Source: Brucella anthropi_A
GTDB lineage: Bacteria; Pseudomonadota; Alphaproteobacteria; Rhizobiales; Rhizobiaceae
Length of the DNA: 64,000 bases
Assembly (NCBI RefSeq): GCF_046630315.1
Contig: NZ_LQBD01000013.1
Location: forward strand, 124,001-188,000
Direction of reading: 5' to 3'
Below are positions 50,179 through 59,843 of this stretch, piece by piece; position 1 is the stretch's first letter; every line of letters begins with the position of its first letter. The translations under genes and the position numbers were made by a program. The notes beneath the pieces were generated by a model, which was given only the letters and a program-made list of their open reading frames with translations, did no database searches and was not told the DNA's origin.

Positions 50179-51246
50179 TTACTGCGGCAGCTTGTCGTCC
50201 ACGCCAGCGACGTAGAAGTTGAGGCCGAGCAGCGTCTTGTCGTCTGCCTGTTCGCCATCCTTCAGCCAGACAGAGCCGTCCTGCTTCTTGATCGGGCCGG
50301 TGAAAGGCTTCAGCTCGCCCGACTTGATCTTGGCTTCGGTTTCTTCAGCCAGCTTCTTCACATCGTCCGGCATGTTGGTAAAGGGCGCCATCTTCACGAG
50401 GCCTTCCTTCATGCCCCACCAGATGTTCTGGCTCTTCCACGTGCCATCGAGGACAGCCTTGGCGCGGTCGATATAATACGGACCCCATTCGTCCACGACA
50501 GCGGTAAGCTGGGTATCGGGCGCGAACTTGATCATGTCCGAAGCCTGGCCGAAGGCCTTGATGCCGCGATCATGCGCCACCTGAATGGCGGCGGTGGAAT
50601 CGGTGTGCTGCGTGATGATGTCGACGCCCTGGTCGATCAGGGCCTTCGCGGCATCGGCTTCCTTGCCCGGATCGAACCAGGAATTGGCCCAGATCACCTT
50701 GACCTTGAAATCCGGATTGACCGACTGCGCACCGAGCATGAACGCATTGATGCCCTGCACGACTTCCGGCACCGGCACGGAAGCGATGTAACCAGCCACG
50801 CCCTTCTTCGACATCTTGGCGGCGATCACGCCCTGCACATAACGGCCTTCATAAAAGCGCGCATTATAGGCGGACATGTTGTCGGCGGTCTTGTAGCCGG
50901 TCGCATGTTCGAACTTCACGTCCGGGAATTTCTTGGCGACCTTGAGCGTCGGGTCCATATAGCCGAACGACGTCGTGAAGATCAGCTTGTTGCCGGCGCG
51001 CGCCAGACGCTCGATGGAGCGTTCGGCATCGGCACCTTCCGGCACGTTTTCCAGAAAGGTGGTTTCGATCTTGTCGCCAAGTGCTTCGACCAGCTCCTTG
51101 CGGGCCTGATCGTGCTGGTAGGTCCAGCCGAAATCGCCCGGAGGTCCGATGTAAATAAAGCCGATCTTGAGTTTTTCTTCTGCATGCGCCGCGCCGCCGA
51201 GCATAAAGCTGGCGGCGGTGGCAATCGCCATAAGCGTCTTTTTCAT
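50179..51246 (-). CDS. BMP-family ABC transporter substrate-binding protein
   Basis: 355-residue periplasmic protein of the BMP/PnrA/Med family, which binds nucleosides or related compounds. The signal is MKKTLMAIATAASFMLGGAA. The mature protein opens LKIGFIYIGPPGDFGWTYQH, with TTSFGYMDPTLKVAKKFPDV and NARFYEGRYVQGVIAAKMSK following. The start at 51246 begins the signal. It is the last gene of an ATPase-permease-permease-binding protein operon; a role in purine nucleoside uptake is inferred from the family. Confidence 0.9.
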   Translation of the reverse strand: MKKTLMAIATAASFMLGGAAHAEEKLKIGFIYIGPPGDFGWTYQHDQARKELVEALGDKIETTFLENVPEGADAERSIERLARAGNKLIFTTSFGYMDPTLKVAKKFPDVKFEHATGYKTADNMSAYNARFYEGRYVQGVIAAKMSKKGVAGYIASVPVPEVVQGINAFMLGAQSVNPDFKVKVIWANSWFDPGKEADAAKALIDQGVDIITQHTDSTAAIQVAHDRGIKAFGQASDMIKFAPDTQLTAVVDEWGPYYIDRAKAVLDGTWKSQNIWWGMKEGLVKMAPFTNMPDDVKKLAEETEAKIKSGELKPFTGPIKKQDGSVWLKDGEQADDKTLLGLNFYVAGVDDKLPQ

Positions 51247-51327
51247 GATCCCTGCACTCCTTGTTTTACCCACTAACCAAAACGAAAACCCTTGGGATGG
51301 TTTGCGTTTACGCTTAAGCCCTTTGTT

Positions 51328-52248
51328 CTATCGATCCGGAACGAAGGGCTTGCCGAGCGAAGCCGGCGTATTCATCATCGTCAGGCGTTTGTTGCGCGAG
51401 ATGATGACCAGCACCACAATCGTCGCAAGATAGGGCAGCGCTGACAAAAACTGTGACGGCAGACCGAAGCCCAGCGCCTGCGCATGAAGCTGGCCGATCG
51501 TCACCGCGCCAAACAGATAAGCGCCGATCAGCACGCGCCATGGCCGCCATGAGGCGAAAACGACAAGCGCCAGCGCGATCCAGCCGCGGCCAGCCGTCAT
51601 GTTTTCCACCCATTGCGGCACATAGACGAGCGAAAGCTGCGCGCCCGCAAGTCCGGCACAGGCTCCGCCGAACAGCACGGCCAGATAGCGCGTGCGCACC
51701 ACATGCACGCCAAGCGCATGGGCCGAGCCATGGCTGTCGCCGATGGCGCGCAGGGTCAGGCCCGCGCGCGTGCGGAACAGGAACCACGCCACGCCGATGA
51801 CCAGCAGAATGGACATGTAGAAAATGGGGTCCTGGCCGAACAGGAAGCGCCCGACAAGCGGCAGGTCCGTCAGATAGGGAATATGGATCGGGTTCAGCCG
51901 CACGCCCGGAAGCCCGACAAAACTTTCGCCAAGCAGGGCCGATGCGCCGACACCCAGAATGGTGAGCGCAAGGCCGGTCGCCACCTGATTGGTGACAAGC
52001 GTGAGCGTGAGAAAGCCGAAGATCGCCGCAAACAGCATGCCGACCAGCACGGCTGCAATCAGGCCCAGCCAGGCCGAGCCGGTCATCTGCGCAATGGCGA
52101 AACCGGACACCGCCCCCATCAGCATCATGCCCTCGACGCCGAGATTGAGAACGCCGGAGCGTTCCACCACCAGTTCGCCAATGGCCGCGATCAGAAGCGG
52201 TGTCGCCGCCGTTGCAATCGTGAGAAGAATAGCCTGTGTCAAATCCAT
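51328..52248 (-). CDS. nucleoside-type ABC transporter permease (YufQ/NupC-like)
   Basis: 306-residue BPD_transp_2 permease with about eight to nine membrane segments. Phrases such as LIAAIGELVVERSGVLNLGVEGMM and RAIGDSHGSAHALGVHVVRTRY are typical of the second permease in BMP-type importers. The start at 52248 follows the upstream permease stop by 4 bases. Confidence 0.9.
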   Translation of the reverse strand: MDLTQAILLTIATAATPLLIAAIGELVVERSGVLNLGVEGMMLMGAVSGFAIAQMTGSAWLGLIAAVLVGMLFAAIFGFLTLTLVTNQVATGLALTILGVGASALLGESFVGLPGVRLNPIHIPYLTDLPLVGRFLFGQDPIFYMSILLVIGVAWFLFRTRAGLTLRAIGDSHGSAHALGVHVVRTRYLAVLFGGACAGLAGAQLSLVYVPQWVENMTAGRGWIALALVVFASWRPWRVLIGAYLFGAVTIGQLHAQALGFGLPSQFLSALPYLATIVVLVIISRNKRLTMMNTPASLGKPFVPDR

Positions 52249-52252
52249 GAGA

Positions 52253-53338
52253 TCAGGCCTTTCCCGCTCGGGCTGCGGATATGAAGCGAATGCGATAGAG
52301 AATGAGCGTATCGCAGGCAAGCACGAAGAACAGGATCATGCCCTGAAACACGCGCGCGGATTTTTCCGAGATGCCGATGGAAACCTGTGCCGCTTCGCCG
52401 CCAAGATAGGAAAGCGCCAGCACCAGACCGGCTGCAATCGCCCCCAATGGGTTGAGACGTCCCAGAAACGCCACGATGATTGCCGTGAAACCATAGCCCG
52501 GAGAAATGACCGGGCGAAGCTGGCCGATGGCGCCGGAGGTTTCCGCAATGCCCGCAAGCCCTGCCAGCGCGCCGGAGAGGGCGAAAACAAAGAACACCAT
52601 CCTGCCCGCGCTGAAACCGGCAAAGCGCCCTGCGCGCGGGCTCTGGCCGATCACCTTGATCTCGAACCCCTTGAGCGTGTGTTTCAGCAGGAACCAGACC
52701 GCAACCGCCGCAACGAGCGCAAAGATGAAGCCCCAATGGGCGCGGCCCGATGCGCTCCAGATTTCCGGCAGAATGGCGCTATCGTTGAACTGGCGCGTTT
52801 CCGGGAAATTATAGCCTTCCGGGTTGCGCCACGGCCCGCGCACCAGCCAGTCGAGAAAGAGCTGCGCGACATAGACCAGCATGAGGCTGGTGAGGATTTC
52901 ATTCGTGTTGAAGCGCACTTTCAAAAGGGCCGGAATGGAAGCATAAGCCGCGCCGCCCGCCATTCCCATCAGCATCATCGCAGGCAGAACCACCCAGGAT
53001 TCCAGATCGGGAAACATCACCGGCAGGATTGAACCGGCAATGGCGCCCATGATGAACTGGCCTTCAGCGCCGATATTCCAGTTGTTGGACAGAAAACACA
53101 CGCAAAGGCCGACCGCGATCAGGATAAGCGGAGCGGCCTTCACCAGAAGCTCATGCCATGACCAGATATCGAAAAGCGGCTCGACGAAGAAGACATAGAG
53201 CGCATGCAGCGGTTCCTTGCCCATCAGGGCAAAGGCAACAGCGCCGAAAACCAGCGTCAGCGACAGCGCAAGCAATGGCGACAGGGCGCTGAAAAGTTTC
53301 GATGGCTGCGGGCGTTTGACGAGTTCGATCCGCATCAT
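52253..53338 (-). CDS. nucleoside-type ABC transporter permease (YufP/NupB-like)
   Basis: 361-residue BPD_transp_2 permease. It shows LCVCFLSNNWNIGAEGQFIMGAI near 80-100, FNTNEILTSLMLVYVAQ, and GFEIKVIGQSPRAGRFAGFS. The double ATG at 53338/53335 overlaps the ATPase stop codon. It pairs with the permease downstream to form the channel. Confidence 0.9.
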   Translation of the reverse strand: MMRIELVKRPQPSKLFSALSPLLALSLTLVFGAVAFALMGKEPLHALYVFFVEPLFDIWSWHELLVKAAPLILIAVGLCVCFLSNNWNIGAEGQFIMGAIAGSILPVMFPDLESWVVLPAMMLMGMAGGAAYASIPALLKVRFNTNEILTSLMLVYVAQLFLDWLVRGPWRNPEGYNFPETRQFNDSAILPEIWSASGRAHWGFIFALVAAVAVWFLLKHTLKGFEIKVIGQSPRAGRFAGFSAGRMVFFVFALSGALAGLAGIAETSGAIGQLRPVISPGYGFTAIIVAFLGRLNPLGAIAAGLVLALSYLGGEAAQVSIGISEKSARVFQGMILFFVLACDTLILYRIRFISAARAGKA

Positions 53339-54888
53339 GCAGCCTCTCCGGAAATACCGCCCATGAGAAGTCCGATCTTCTCCAGAGTGACCTCCGCGAT
53401 CGGCATCGGTTCGGAAAGCCGGCCATGGTTCATGACTGCGATGCGGTCGCTGATTTCAAGAAGCTCATCGAGATCCTGACTGATGACGAGAACGGCGGAG
53501 CCGGACCGCGCAAGATCGACGAGCGCCTGGCGGATATGCGCCGCTGCCCCCGCATCGACGCCCCATGTCGGCTGGTTGACGACCATGACCGATGGCGAAC
53601 GGTCAAGCTCGCGCCCGATGATGAATTTCTGCAAATTTCCGCCCGAAAGTGCCGATGCGGGCGGATTGTCCGCACTCTTGCGCACATCCATCCGTTCAAT
53701 GATGCGTTTTGCAGTCGAGCGAAGCGCGCTTTCAGCGATCAATTTCAGCCTGCCGCCGCGCAGAAACATTTTCGCATCCGTCCTGTAACGGGACAGAAAC
53801 AGATTGTCGGTGAGCGACATTGTCGGAACAGCGCCATGACCAAGCCGCTCCTCCGGCACGAAGGCCGCACCCATCATGCGCCTTTCGCTGATGCCGGCCT
53901 TGCCCGCATCCTTCCCGCGAATACGCACAGTCGAAGGGGCCGACTGCAACACTTCACCGGACACAGCCTCGAAGAACTCGCCCTGCCCGTTGCCCGCCAC
54001 ACCGGCGATGCCGACAACCTCGCCCGCGGCGACCGACAGCGAAATATTCTTCAGCGCGGCTGAAAAAGGGCCACGCGGCGGTTGCGACAGGGATCCGATT
54101 TCCAGAAGCATGTCATTGCCGGCATTGACGGCCGCAATGGGGCTGCGGGCCACGACGTCGATATCGTTGCCGACCATCATGCGGGCAAGCGACGCAGCCG
54201 TCTCCTTGCGCGGGTCGCAATGCGCCACCACCTTGCCATGTCGCAGCACGGTTGCGCGGTCACAAAGCCGTTTCACCTCTTCCAGACGATGGCTGATATA
54301 AAGGATCGACTTGCCTTCGGCCTTCAGGCGCTCCAGCGTTTCAAACAGCTTGTCGGCTTCCTGTGGCGTCAGCACCGATGTCGGCTCATCGAGAATGATG
54401 AGATCGGGTTCTTGCAGAAGGCAGCGCACGATCTCGATGCGCTGGCGCTCGCCAACCGACAGATCGCCGACATGGGCCTGCGGATCGACCGGCAGGCCGT
54501 AGGTCTTGCCGACATCCCGCGCCCGCCTGGCGACTTCGGCCAATGGCAGCGAACGATCAAGCGAGAGAGCGATGTTTTCCGCGGCAGTCAGGGAATCGAA
54601 CAACGAAAAATGCTGGAAAACCATGCCGATGCCAAGTTTTCTTGCAATGGCGGGTTCGTCTATCGTGACCGGCTGGCCTTTCCAGAGAATTTCGCCTTCA
54701 AGGGGCTGGAGCGCACCGAACAGCATTTTCACGAAAGTGGATTTTCCGGCGCCATTTTCTCCCAGAAGCGCGTGAATCTCACCCTCCCCGATGGTGAGAT
54801 CGACACCATCGCAGGCCCGAAGCTGACCGAATAGTTTCGTGAGCCGGCGGACATCCAGAAGGGGCCGGTCGGTTGAAGGCGCTGTCAT
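53335..54888 (-). CDS. nucleoside-type ABC transporter double ATPase (NupA/YufO-like)
   Basis: 517 residues with two ABC domains. Domain 1 has the full Walker A GENGAGKSTFVKML, signature LSVGERQRIEIVR and Walker B LIILDEPTSVLTPQE. Domain 2 is degenerate at Walker A (GVAGNGQGEFFEAVSG), as in the RbsA/NupA type, with signature LSGGNLQKFIIGREL and NQPTWGVD. The start at 54888 has GGGGAA upstream. It is the first gene of the importer operon. Confidence 0.92.
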   Translation of the reverse strand: MTAPSTDRPLLDVRRLTKLFGQLRACDGVDLTIGEGEIHALLGENGAGKSTFVKMLFGALQPLEGEILWKGQPVTIDEPAIARKLGIGMVFQHFSLFDSLTAAENIALSLDRSLPLAEVARRARDVGKTYGLPVDPQAHVGDLSVGERQRIEIVRCLLQEPDLIILDEPTSVLTPQEADKLFETLERLKAEGKSILYISHRLEEVKRLCDRATVLRHGKVVAHCDPRKETAASLARMMVGNDIDVVARSPIAAVNAGNDMLLEIGSLSQPPRGPFSAALKNISLSVAAGEVVGIAGVAGNGQGEFFEAVSGEVLQSAPSTVRIRGKDAGKAGISERRMMGAAFVPEERLGHGAVPTMSLTDNLFLSRYRTDAKMFLRGGRLKLIAESALRSTAKRIIERMDVRKSADNPPASALSGGNLQKFIIGRELDRSPSVMVVNQPTWGVDAGAAAHIRQALVDLARSGSAVLVISQDLDELLEISDRIAVMNHGRLSEPMPIAEVTLEKIGLLMGGISGEAA

Positions 54889-54995
54889 TGTTCCCCGTTT
54901 GTATTTTCGAGCGACCTTATCCAGCAAGTCTGCTCTTGAAAAGCCCAAAAGCAAGCAGCGGTAGACATATGCACACCGCTGCAATCATATGCTGC

Positions 54996-55970
54996 TCATG
55001 GCAGCAGAATGGTGGTTCCCGTCGTCTTGCGGGCTTCCAGATCCTCATGCGCCTTGCGCGCATCCTTGAGCGCGTAGGTCTGGTTGATTTCGATCCTGAC
55101 CGCGCCGCTTCCCACCACATCGAAAAGCTCCGCTGCCGACTTTTCGAGATCGGCGCGCCTGGCGATATAATTGAACAGTGTCGGACGCGTCGCGAAGAGC
55201 GAGCCTTTCTGCGCCAGAATGCCGAGGTCGAATGGCGGAATGACGCCCGACGACTGGCCGAAGCAGGCAAACATGCCAAGCGGCTTCAAGACGTCGAGCG
55301 AGCCCATATAGGTATCGCGCCCCACGGAATCATAAACGACATCGACACCGGCCCCGTCAGTCAGTTCCCTCACCTTCTCGGCGAAGTTTTCGGTGCGATA
55401 GTTGATGACGTGATCGTAGCCGTGCTTTCTGGCCAATGCGATCTTTTCTTCCGATCCTGCCGTGCCGATGACGGTAGCGCCAAGATGTTTCGCCCATTGC
55501 CCGGCAATCAGCCCCACACCACCGGCGGCAGCGTGAAACAGGATCGTCTGGCCCGGCTCGACCCTGAAGGTGCGGCGCAGAAGATATTGCGCCGTCATGC
55601 CCTTCAGCATCATGGAAGCAGCGGTCTTCAGGTCCACATTATCGGGAACCTTGACCAGCCGTTCGGCCGGCAGAATGCGCTCATCCGCATAGGAGCCGGG
55701 CGTTGCAACATAGGCAACGCGATCACCGACGCGAACATCGTCAACCCCTGGACCAACGGCGATGACCGTACCGGCACCTTCATTGCCGGGCGTGAACGGC
55801 ATCTGGGCCGCCTTGTAGAGCCCGGTACGGAAATAGACGTCGATGAAGTTGAGCCCGACGGCTTCGTGGCGCACCTTCGCCTCGCCCGGACCGGGTTCGC
55901 CGATTTCGACCTGTTCATACTGCATGACGTCCGGTCCACCGGTGTGATGAACGCGAATGGCATTGATCAT
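54996..55970 (-). CDS. NADPH:quinone oxidoreductase family protein
   Basis: 324-residue zinc-free medium-chain reductase, expected to reduce quinones or unsaturated carbonyls. Seen: NFIDVYFRTGLY near 41-52, GNEGAGTVIAVGPGV, LFHAAAGGVGLIAGQWAKHLGA near 145 (NADPH-binding) and YDSVGRDTYMGSL. GGAG precedes the ATG at 55970, which overlaps the pcs stop (ATGA), so it is co-translated with pcs. Role next to phospholipid synthesis is unclear. Confidence 0.9.
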   Translation of the reverse strand: MINAIRVHHTGGPDVMQYEQVEIGEPGPGEAKVRHEAVGLNFIDVYFRTGLYKAAQMPFTPGNEGAGTVIAVGPGVDDVRVGDRVAYVATPGSYADERILPAERLVKVPDNVDLKTAASMMLKGMTAQYLLRRTFRVEPGQTILFHAAAGGVGLIAGQWAKHLGATVIGTAGSEEKIALARKHGYDHVINYRTENFAEKVRELTDGAGVDVVYDSVGRDTYMGSLDVLKPLGMFACFGQSSGVIPPFDLGILAQKGSLFATRPTLFNYIARRADLEKSAAELFDVVGSGAVRIEINQTYALKDARKAHEDLEARKTTGTTILLP

Positions 55971-56779
55971 GGTGCGTCTCCACTCTTCTGCTTCTTTTCG
56001 ACAAGCTTGCGGGCCTTGGCAAGAGCTGCTTCCTGCCCCAGGCTCGGGAAAAGCTGCATGATCGCCCCGATGAAATAGATGTAAAGCCCCGTCACGGAAA
56101 TGCCGATGCGGACCCACAAAGGCGCATCCAAAGTATAATAGAGCGCCGCCGCGCCAAAGGCGCACCAAAGGAGGAAAACCGTGAGATTGAGCGGGCGCAG
56201 GCGCACGACCCGCACCGGATGCAGAAAATTGATCGGCAGGAAGGACAGGATCGCCGAAACCACAACCGTTGCGAAAGCCACCCATTCGCCCGGCCTGACG
56301 ATGAAGAGCGTAAAGACGACCATGTTCCAGACGACCGGGAAGCCCTTGAAGAAATTCTCCTTCGTCTTCATGCCTGTATCGGCATAATAGATCGCGCTCG
56401 ACACCACGATGATGGCGCCGGAGATGAAAGACAGGTTCGTCCCCATGAAACCGCTTTGATAGAGCGCGAAAGCCGGTATCAGCACATAGGTGACATAGTC
56501 GATGATATTGTCGAGAAGCTCGCCCGACCAGTTCGGCAGGACATATTTGACCTCGAGCTTGCGGGCGATCGGGCCATCGATGCCATCGACGAAAAGCGCC
56601 AGCCCCAACCACCACCACATCGCCGTATAGCGCCCGTCACTGGCCGCCACGATGGAAAGGAAAGCCAGAAACGAACCCGATGCCGTCAGAAGATGAACCG
56701 AAAACGCCTTGGCCTGCGGCGCGGTGACTTTCTTGGCTTTGAGTTTTCCGGTCAGTCTGGTTTTCACGCCGTCCGCCAT
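55967..56779 (-). CDS. pcs: phosphatidylcholine synthase
   Basis: 270-residue integral-membrane CDP-alcohol phosphotransferase that condenses CDP-diacylglycerol with choline. About eight membrane segments. The catalytic motif is visible as DGIDGPIARKL and GELLDNIIDYV (about 80-110), the variant spacing typical of Pcs. Brucella depends on this route and host choline for its phosphatidylcholine. The start at 56779 (MADGVKTRLTG) begins the conserved sequence; no strong ribosome site is seen. It overlaps the quinone reductase by 4 bases. Confidence 0.93.
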   Translation of the reverse strand: MADGVKTRLTGKLKAKKVTAPQAKAFSVHLLTASGSFLAFLSIVAASDGRYTAMWWWLGLALFVDGIDGPIARKLEVKYVLPNWSGELLDNIIDYVTYVLIPAFALYQSGFMGTNLSFISGAIIVVSSAIYYADTGMKTKENFFKGFPVVWNMVVFTLFIVRPGEWVAFATVVVSAILSFLPINFLHPVRVVRLRPLNLTVFLLWCAFGAAALYYTLDAPLWVRIGISVTGLYIYFIGAIMQLFPSLGQEAALAKARKLVEKKQKSGDAP

Positions 56780-57129
56780 TTCAGTTTGTCGCCGCGCATG
56801 TCCCGCCCGGTATAACCCCGAGGCGGCGAGCATATTTCATCTATCGGGGAACGCATACACCAAACAGACTGCCGCTCCCCGCTCTCGGGACCACCAAGAA
56901 CTTGTCCAGTCCGGGAAAAGCCGTGATCCTGCAGCAGCTTTCCCTGAAACAGCACAAAAGAGCAAGTAAGGCATGAGGCAAATCCGCCATAATCCCACGG
57001 AAGAATGGCCTTTTGGCTGCAATTCGGTTTAAGTGCGGCTCAAACGCATCCGGTTGGAATCATCCGACGATGCGTTACAAGTTGCGAAAGGCCATGATGC
57101 CCTCAAAGCCGGGCGAAGGATGAAACACG
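56780..57129. other. divergent promoter region between pcs and the FAD monooxygenase
   Basis: No gene supported. It must hold promoters for pcs and for the monooxygenase. I see no clear operator or structured RNA. Confidence 0.3.
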
Positions 57130-58374
57130 ATGACCGATCTTGTTGTGAACAAGCCTCTCACCGACATTGTCATCAGCGGCGGCGGGCCGGCCGGAATGAT
57201 GGCCGCGCTTGCGCTTGGCGCGAAGGGCTATCGGACCATATTGCTGGGACCGGAGACCGACAAGGGCGACCGTCGCACCACAGCGCTTATGATGCCGGCC
57301 ATCAGGCTGCTGGATGGGCTGGGTGTCTGGTCGGATATCGAGCCGGAAGCGGCAGCCCTTGCTTCCATGCGCATTATCGACGCGACGCGACGCCTCGTGC
57401 GAAGCCCTGCCGTGACTTTCCGCGCGGGCGAAATCGATGAAGCGGCCTTTGGCTACAATATCCCCAATGCCGTTTTGAACGCGAAACTGGCCGACGCGGT
57501 TGCACGCCACCCCAATATTGAACGCCTCAATGCGTCCGTCATCGAATATCGCCACAATGGCGATCATGCAACGATCACCCTTGCCGGTGGCGACACGCTG
57601 CATACGCGGCTTGTCGTAGCAGCGGACGGACGCAACTCCATGGCCCGCGAGGCGGCGGGCATCCGCACGCGCCGCTGGAGCTATCCGCAGACGGCCGTGG
57701 TTCTGTCGTTTTCGCATGAGATCGACCATGAGAACATTTCGACGGAATTCCATACAGAGGAAGGCCCGTTTACGCAGGTGCCGTTGAAAGGCAAGCGCTC
57801 AAGCCTTGTCTGGGTGGTCAATCCCGGTCGCGCCGAAGCGCTGCTCGCGCTGGACGAAACCGCGCTCGCGCAGCGCATCGAGGATATGATGCAGTCCATG
57901 CTGGGCAAGATCACGCTCGACATCAAGCCGCAAGCCTGGCCTCTCTCGGGCCTTGTGCCCCATGTCTTTGCAGCCAAACGCACCATCCTGATCGGTGAAG
58001 CCGCACATGTATTTCCGCCGATTGGCGCGCAGGGCCTCAATCTGGGTTCGCGCGACGTCGAAACGCTGGTCAAGGCCATCGAGAGCGACCCGGTCGATCC
58101 GGGAGCCGATCGGGTGATGCGCGCCTATGATCGTGCAAGGCGGCCCGACATTCTGGCCCGGACCGGATCGGTCGATGCGCTCAACCGTTCGCTGCTTTCC
58201 GGCATGCTTCCGGCCCAGATCATGCGTGGCCTGGGGCTGGAAATGCTGCGCTCATTCGCGCCGTTGCGCGCTTTCTTCATGCGGGAAGGACTTCGCCCCG
58301 GCAGCGGTTTCTCGCATTTGCTTCCGAAATGGCCGAGCCTTCCGGACCGGCGCAATGGAAAACGGTCCAGCTAA
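57130..58374 (+). CDS. UbiH/UbiF-family FAD-dependent monooxygenase
   Basis: 414-residue flavoprotein hydroxylase. The FAD motif DIVISGGGPAGMMAALAL lies near residue 12, the DG motif RLVVAADGRNSMAREAAG near 160, and the second FAD motif AKRTILIGEAAHVFPPIGAQ, then GLNLGSRDV, near 285. It probably hydroxylates the ring of ubiquinone precursors, though other aromatic substrates are possible. The start at 57130 is the first ATG before the fold. Monocistronic. Confidence 0.87.
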   Translation: MTDLVVNKPLTDIVISGGGPAGMMAALALGAKGYRTILLGPETDKGDRRTTALMMPAIRLLDGLGVWSDIEPEAAALASMRIIDATRRLVRSPAVTFRAGEIDEAAFGYNIPNAVLNAKLADAVARHPNIERLNASVIEYRHNGDHATITLAGGDTLHTRLVVAADGRNSMAREAAGIRTRRWSYPQTAVVLSFSHEIDHENISTEFHTEEGPFTQVPLKGKRSSLVWVVNPGRAEALLALDETALAQRIEDMMQSMLGKITLDIKPQAWPLSGLVPHVFAAKRTILIGEAAHVFPPIGAQGLNLGSRDVETLVKAIESDPVDPGADRVMRAYDRARRPDILARTGSVDALNRSLLSGMLPAQIMRGLGLEMLRSFAPLRAFFMREGLRPGSGFSHLLPKWPSLPDRRNGKRSS

Positions 58375-58457
58375 AGCCGATCACGGCTTATCCCACTGAC
58401 AGAATTGCCTGTTTGCGCCGACTTTAATTTATCCGGCGGTGAACTACATAATGTTGC

Positions 58458-58796
58458 ATGAGCATGACACAGATAAAACACGCGAAATTTCAGATCGGTC
58501 AGGTCGTCAGGCATCGGTTGTTCCCCTTCCGCGGTGTCATTTTCGACGTCGACCCGGAATTTGCGAACACGGAAGAATGGTATCAGTCCATTCCCGAAGA
58601 AGCGCGCCCGCATCGCGACCAGCCTTTTTATCATCTGCTCGCTGAAAACGCGGAATCCGAATATGTTGCCTATGTGTCGGAGCAGAATTTGGTGCCGGAT
58701 TCCAGCGGCGAACCGCTGCGCCATCCGCAGATCGAAGAGATGTTCGACCGGCTGGACAATGGCTCTTATCGCGTAAAGTCCCAGCATTCGAACTGA
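58458..58796 (+). CDS. hspQ: heat shock protein HspQ (YccV family)
   Basis: 112 residues. KFQIGQVVRHRLFPFRGVIF and DVDPEFANTEEWY are hallmarks of HspQ/YccV, followed by RPHRDQPFYHLLAEN, YVAYVSEQNL and DNGSYRVKSQHSN. In E. coli HspQ is a heat-induced protein that binds hemimethylated DNA and enhances Lon proteolysis. The ATG at 58458 lacks a clear ribosome site; a second ATG two codons on is equally possible. A terminator follows. Confidence 0.9.
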   Translation: MSMTQIKHAKFQIGQVVRHRLFPFRGVIFDVDPEFANTEEWYQSIPEEARPHRDQPFYHLLAENAESEYVAYVSEQNLVPDSSGEPLRHPQIEEMFDRLDNGSYRVKSQHSN

Positions 58797-58830
58797 GATA
58801 GAGCTTTTTCCTAAGAAAATAGCTTAAAAT

Positions 58831-58859
58831 AAAAGGGGCGCACGAAGCGCCCCTTTTCT
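58831..58859. terminator. bidirectional terminator between hspQ and ialB-like gene
   Basis: AAAAGGGGCG pairs with CGCCCCTTTT around a short loop and is T-rich on both strands. It serves two convergent genes. Confidence 0.9.
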
Positions 58860-58882
58860 ATAACTCTCTGACGGACACCAGC

Positions 58883-59500
58883 TTAGTTGGCAGCGCCCTT
58901 TGCCTTGTCCTGTTCAGCCTTCATCTTGGCTTCGAAATCCTTCTGGCGCTTCTGGACGGCGTCCTGAAGTTCCTTCTGGCGCTCTTCCAGTTCCGACTGC
59001 TTGAGCGCCGGGCCGGTGAGCGCGCCGGAGAAGCCGGTGAGCGCAACCGGAATCGGATTCGGCTTGTTCTGATAGTTGACCGACGTCAGGGTCAGCTTGC
59101 TGCCCTTCTTGAGCGCATTGATGAGATCGTCGGTCAGCGGAGCTTCGGCAATGCAGCGATCCGGGAAGCAGATGCCATATTCAAGCTTGACCGGCTTGTT
59201 GTTGTCGATCTGGAGGCCGACACCGGCGGGAATCAGACGACCGATAGGAACAGTTACCTGAAAGATCTTGCGGTTGATCTTGCCCTTGATCTCGATGAGA
59301 TTAACGGCGGTCAGAAGCTGGCCGGAATCCGCGGTGACGATGTTCTGCGTGTTGCAGATATCATTGTCTTCCTGCTTCGAGCAGACCTTGAACCAGCCCT
59401 GCGGCGGCTGCTGCGCGGATGCAGGCATCGTCGCGGAGGCAAGCAGGGCGAACGCGCCAGCGATGGCAGATGCGGCAGCGATTGTCTTCGTGCTGGACAT
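58883..59500 (-). CDS. invasion-associated locus B (IalB) family protein
   Basis: 205 residues. The Sec signal is TIAAASAIAGAFALLASATM and is cut near SAQ. The IalB core has WFKVCSKQEDNDICNTQNI near 38, four cysteines forming probable disulfides, and KLEYGICFPDRCIAEAPL near 107. The last 45 residues (from LKQSELEERQKELQDAVQKR) are highly charged and predict a coiled coil. IalB was named from Bartonella invasion; the family is widespread in Rhizobiales and its molecular role is unclear. The ATG at 59500 begins the signal. Confidence 0.87.
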   Translation of the reverse strand: MSSTKTIAAASAIAGAFALLASATMPASAQQPPQGWFKVCSKQEDNDICNTQNIVTADSGQLLTAVNLIEIKGKINRKIFQVTVPIGRLIPAGVGLQIDNNKPVKLEYGICFPDRCIAEAPLTDDLINALKKGSKLTLTSVNYQNKPNPIPVALTGFSGALTGPALKQSELEERQKELQDAVQKRQKDFEAKMKAEQDKAKGAAN

Positions 59501-59843
59501 GATCAACAGGTTCCTTTCAACGCTCTGATCTATAGTTCCCGTTCTGTATTTAAGTCAGCGATAGACCGTCACTGGTTTGAAAATGCGGCAACAGCGTGAC
59601 CTTGGGGATTTTAGCCCCTTCCGGACCCAATCCGGAGCCGTGTTACAACGACTGGGGGCGTGAATCCAGATGGGTTTCGACATTCCATGCCCGGAATCCG
59701 CCAAAATTTTTATTTTAGCTCTTACTGTCACGCGCCGGACACGCCCTAATTACGCACATAATGTAGGTTCATGCTAGTTTTCGCTTCCGAATCGCGGCTT
59801 TCCGGCAGCGCGTATCAAACTTATTTACAACGGACGACTGAAG
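59501..59843. other. divergent intergenic region
   Basis: No gene supported. A small palindrome lies at 59620-59636 (TCCGG with CCGGA). Promoters for the IalB-like gene and the peptide-binding protein should lie here; I see no named motif. Confidence 0.3.
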
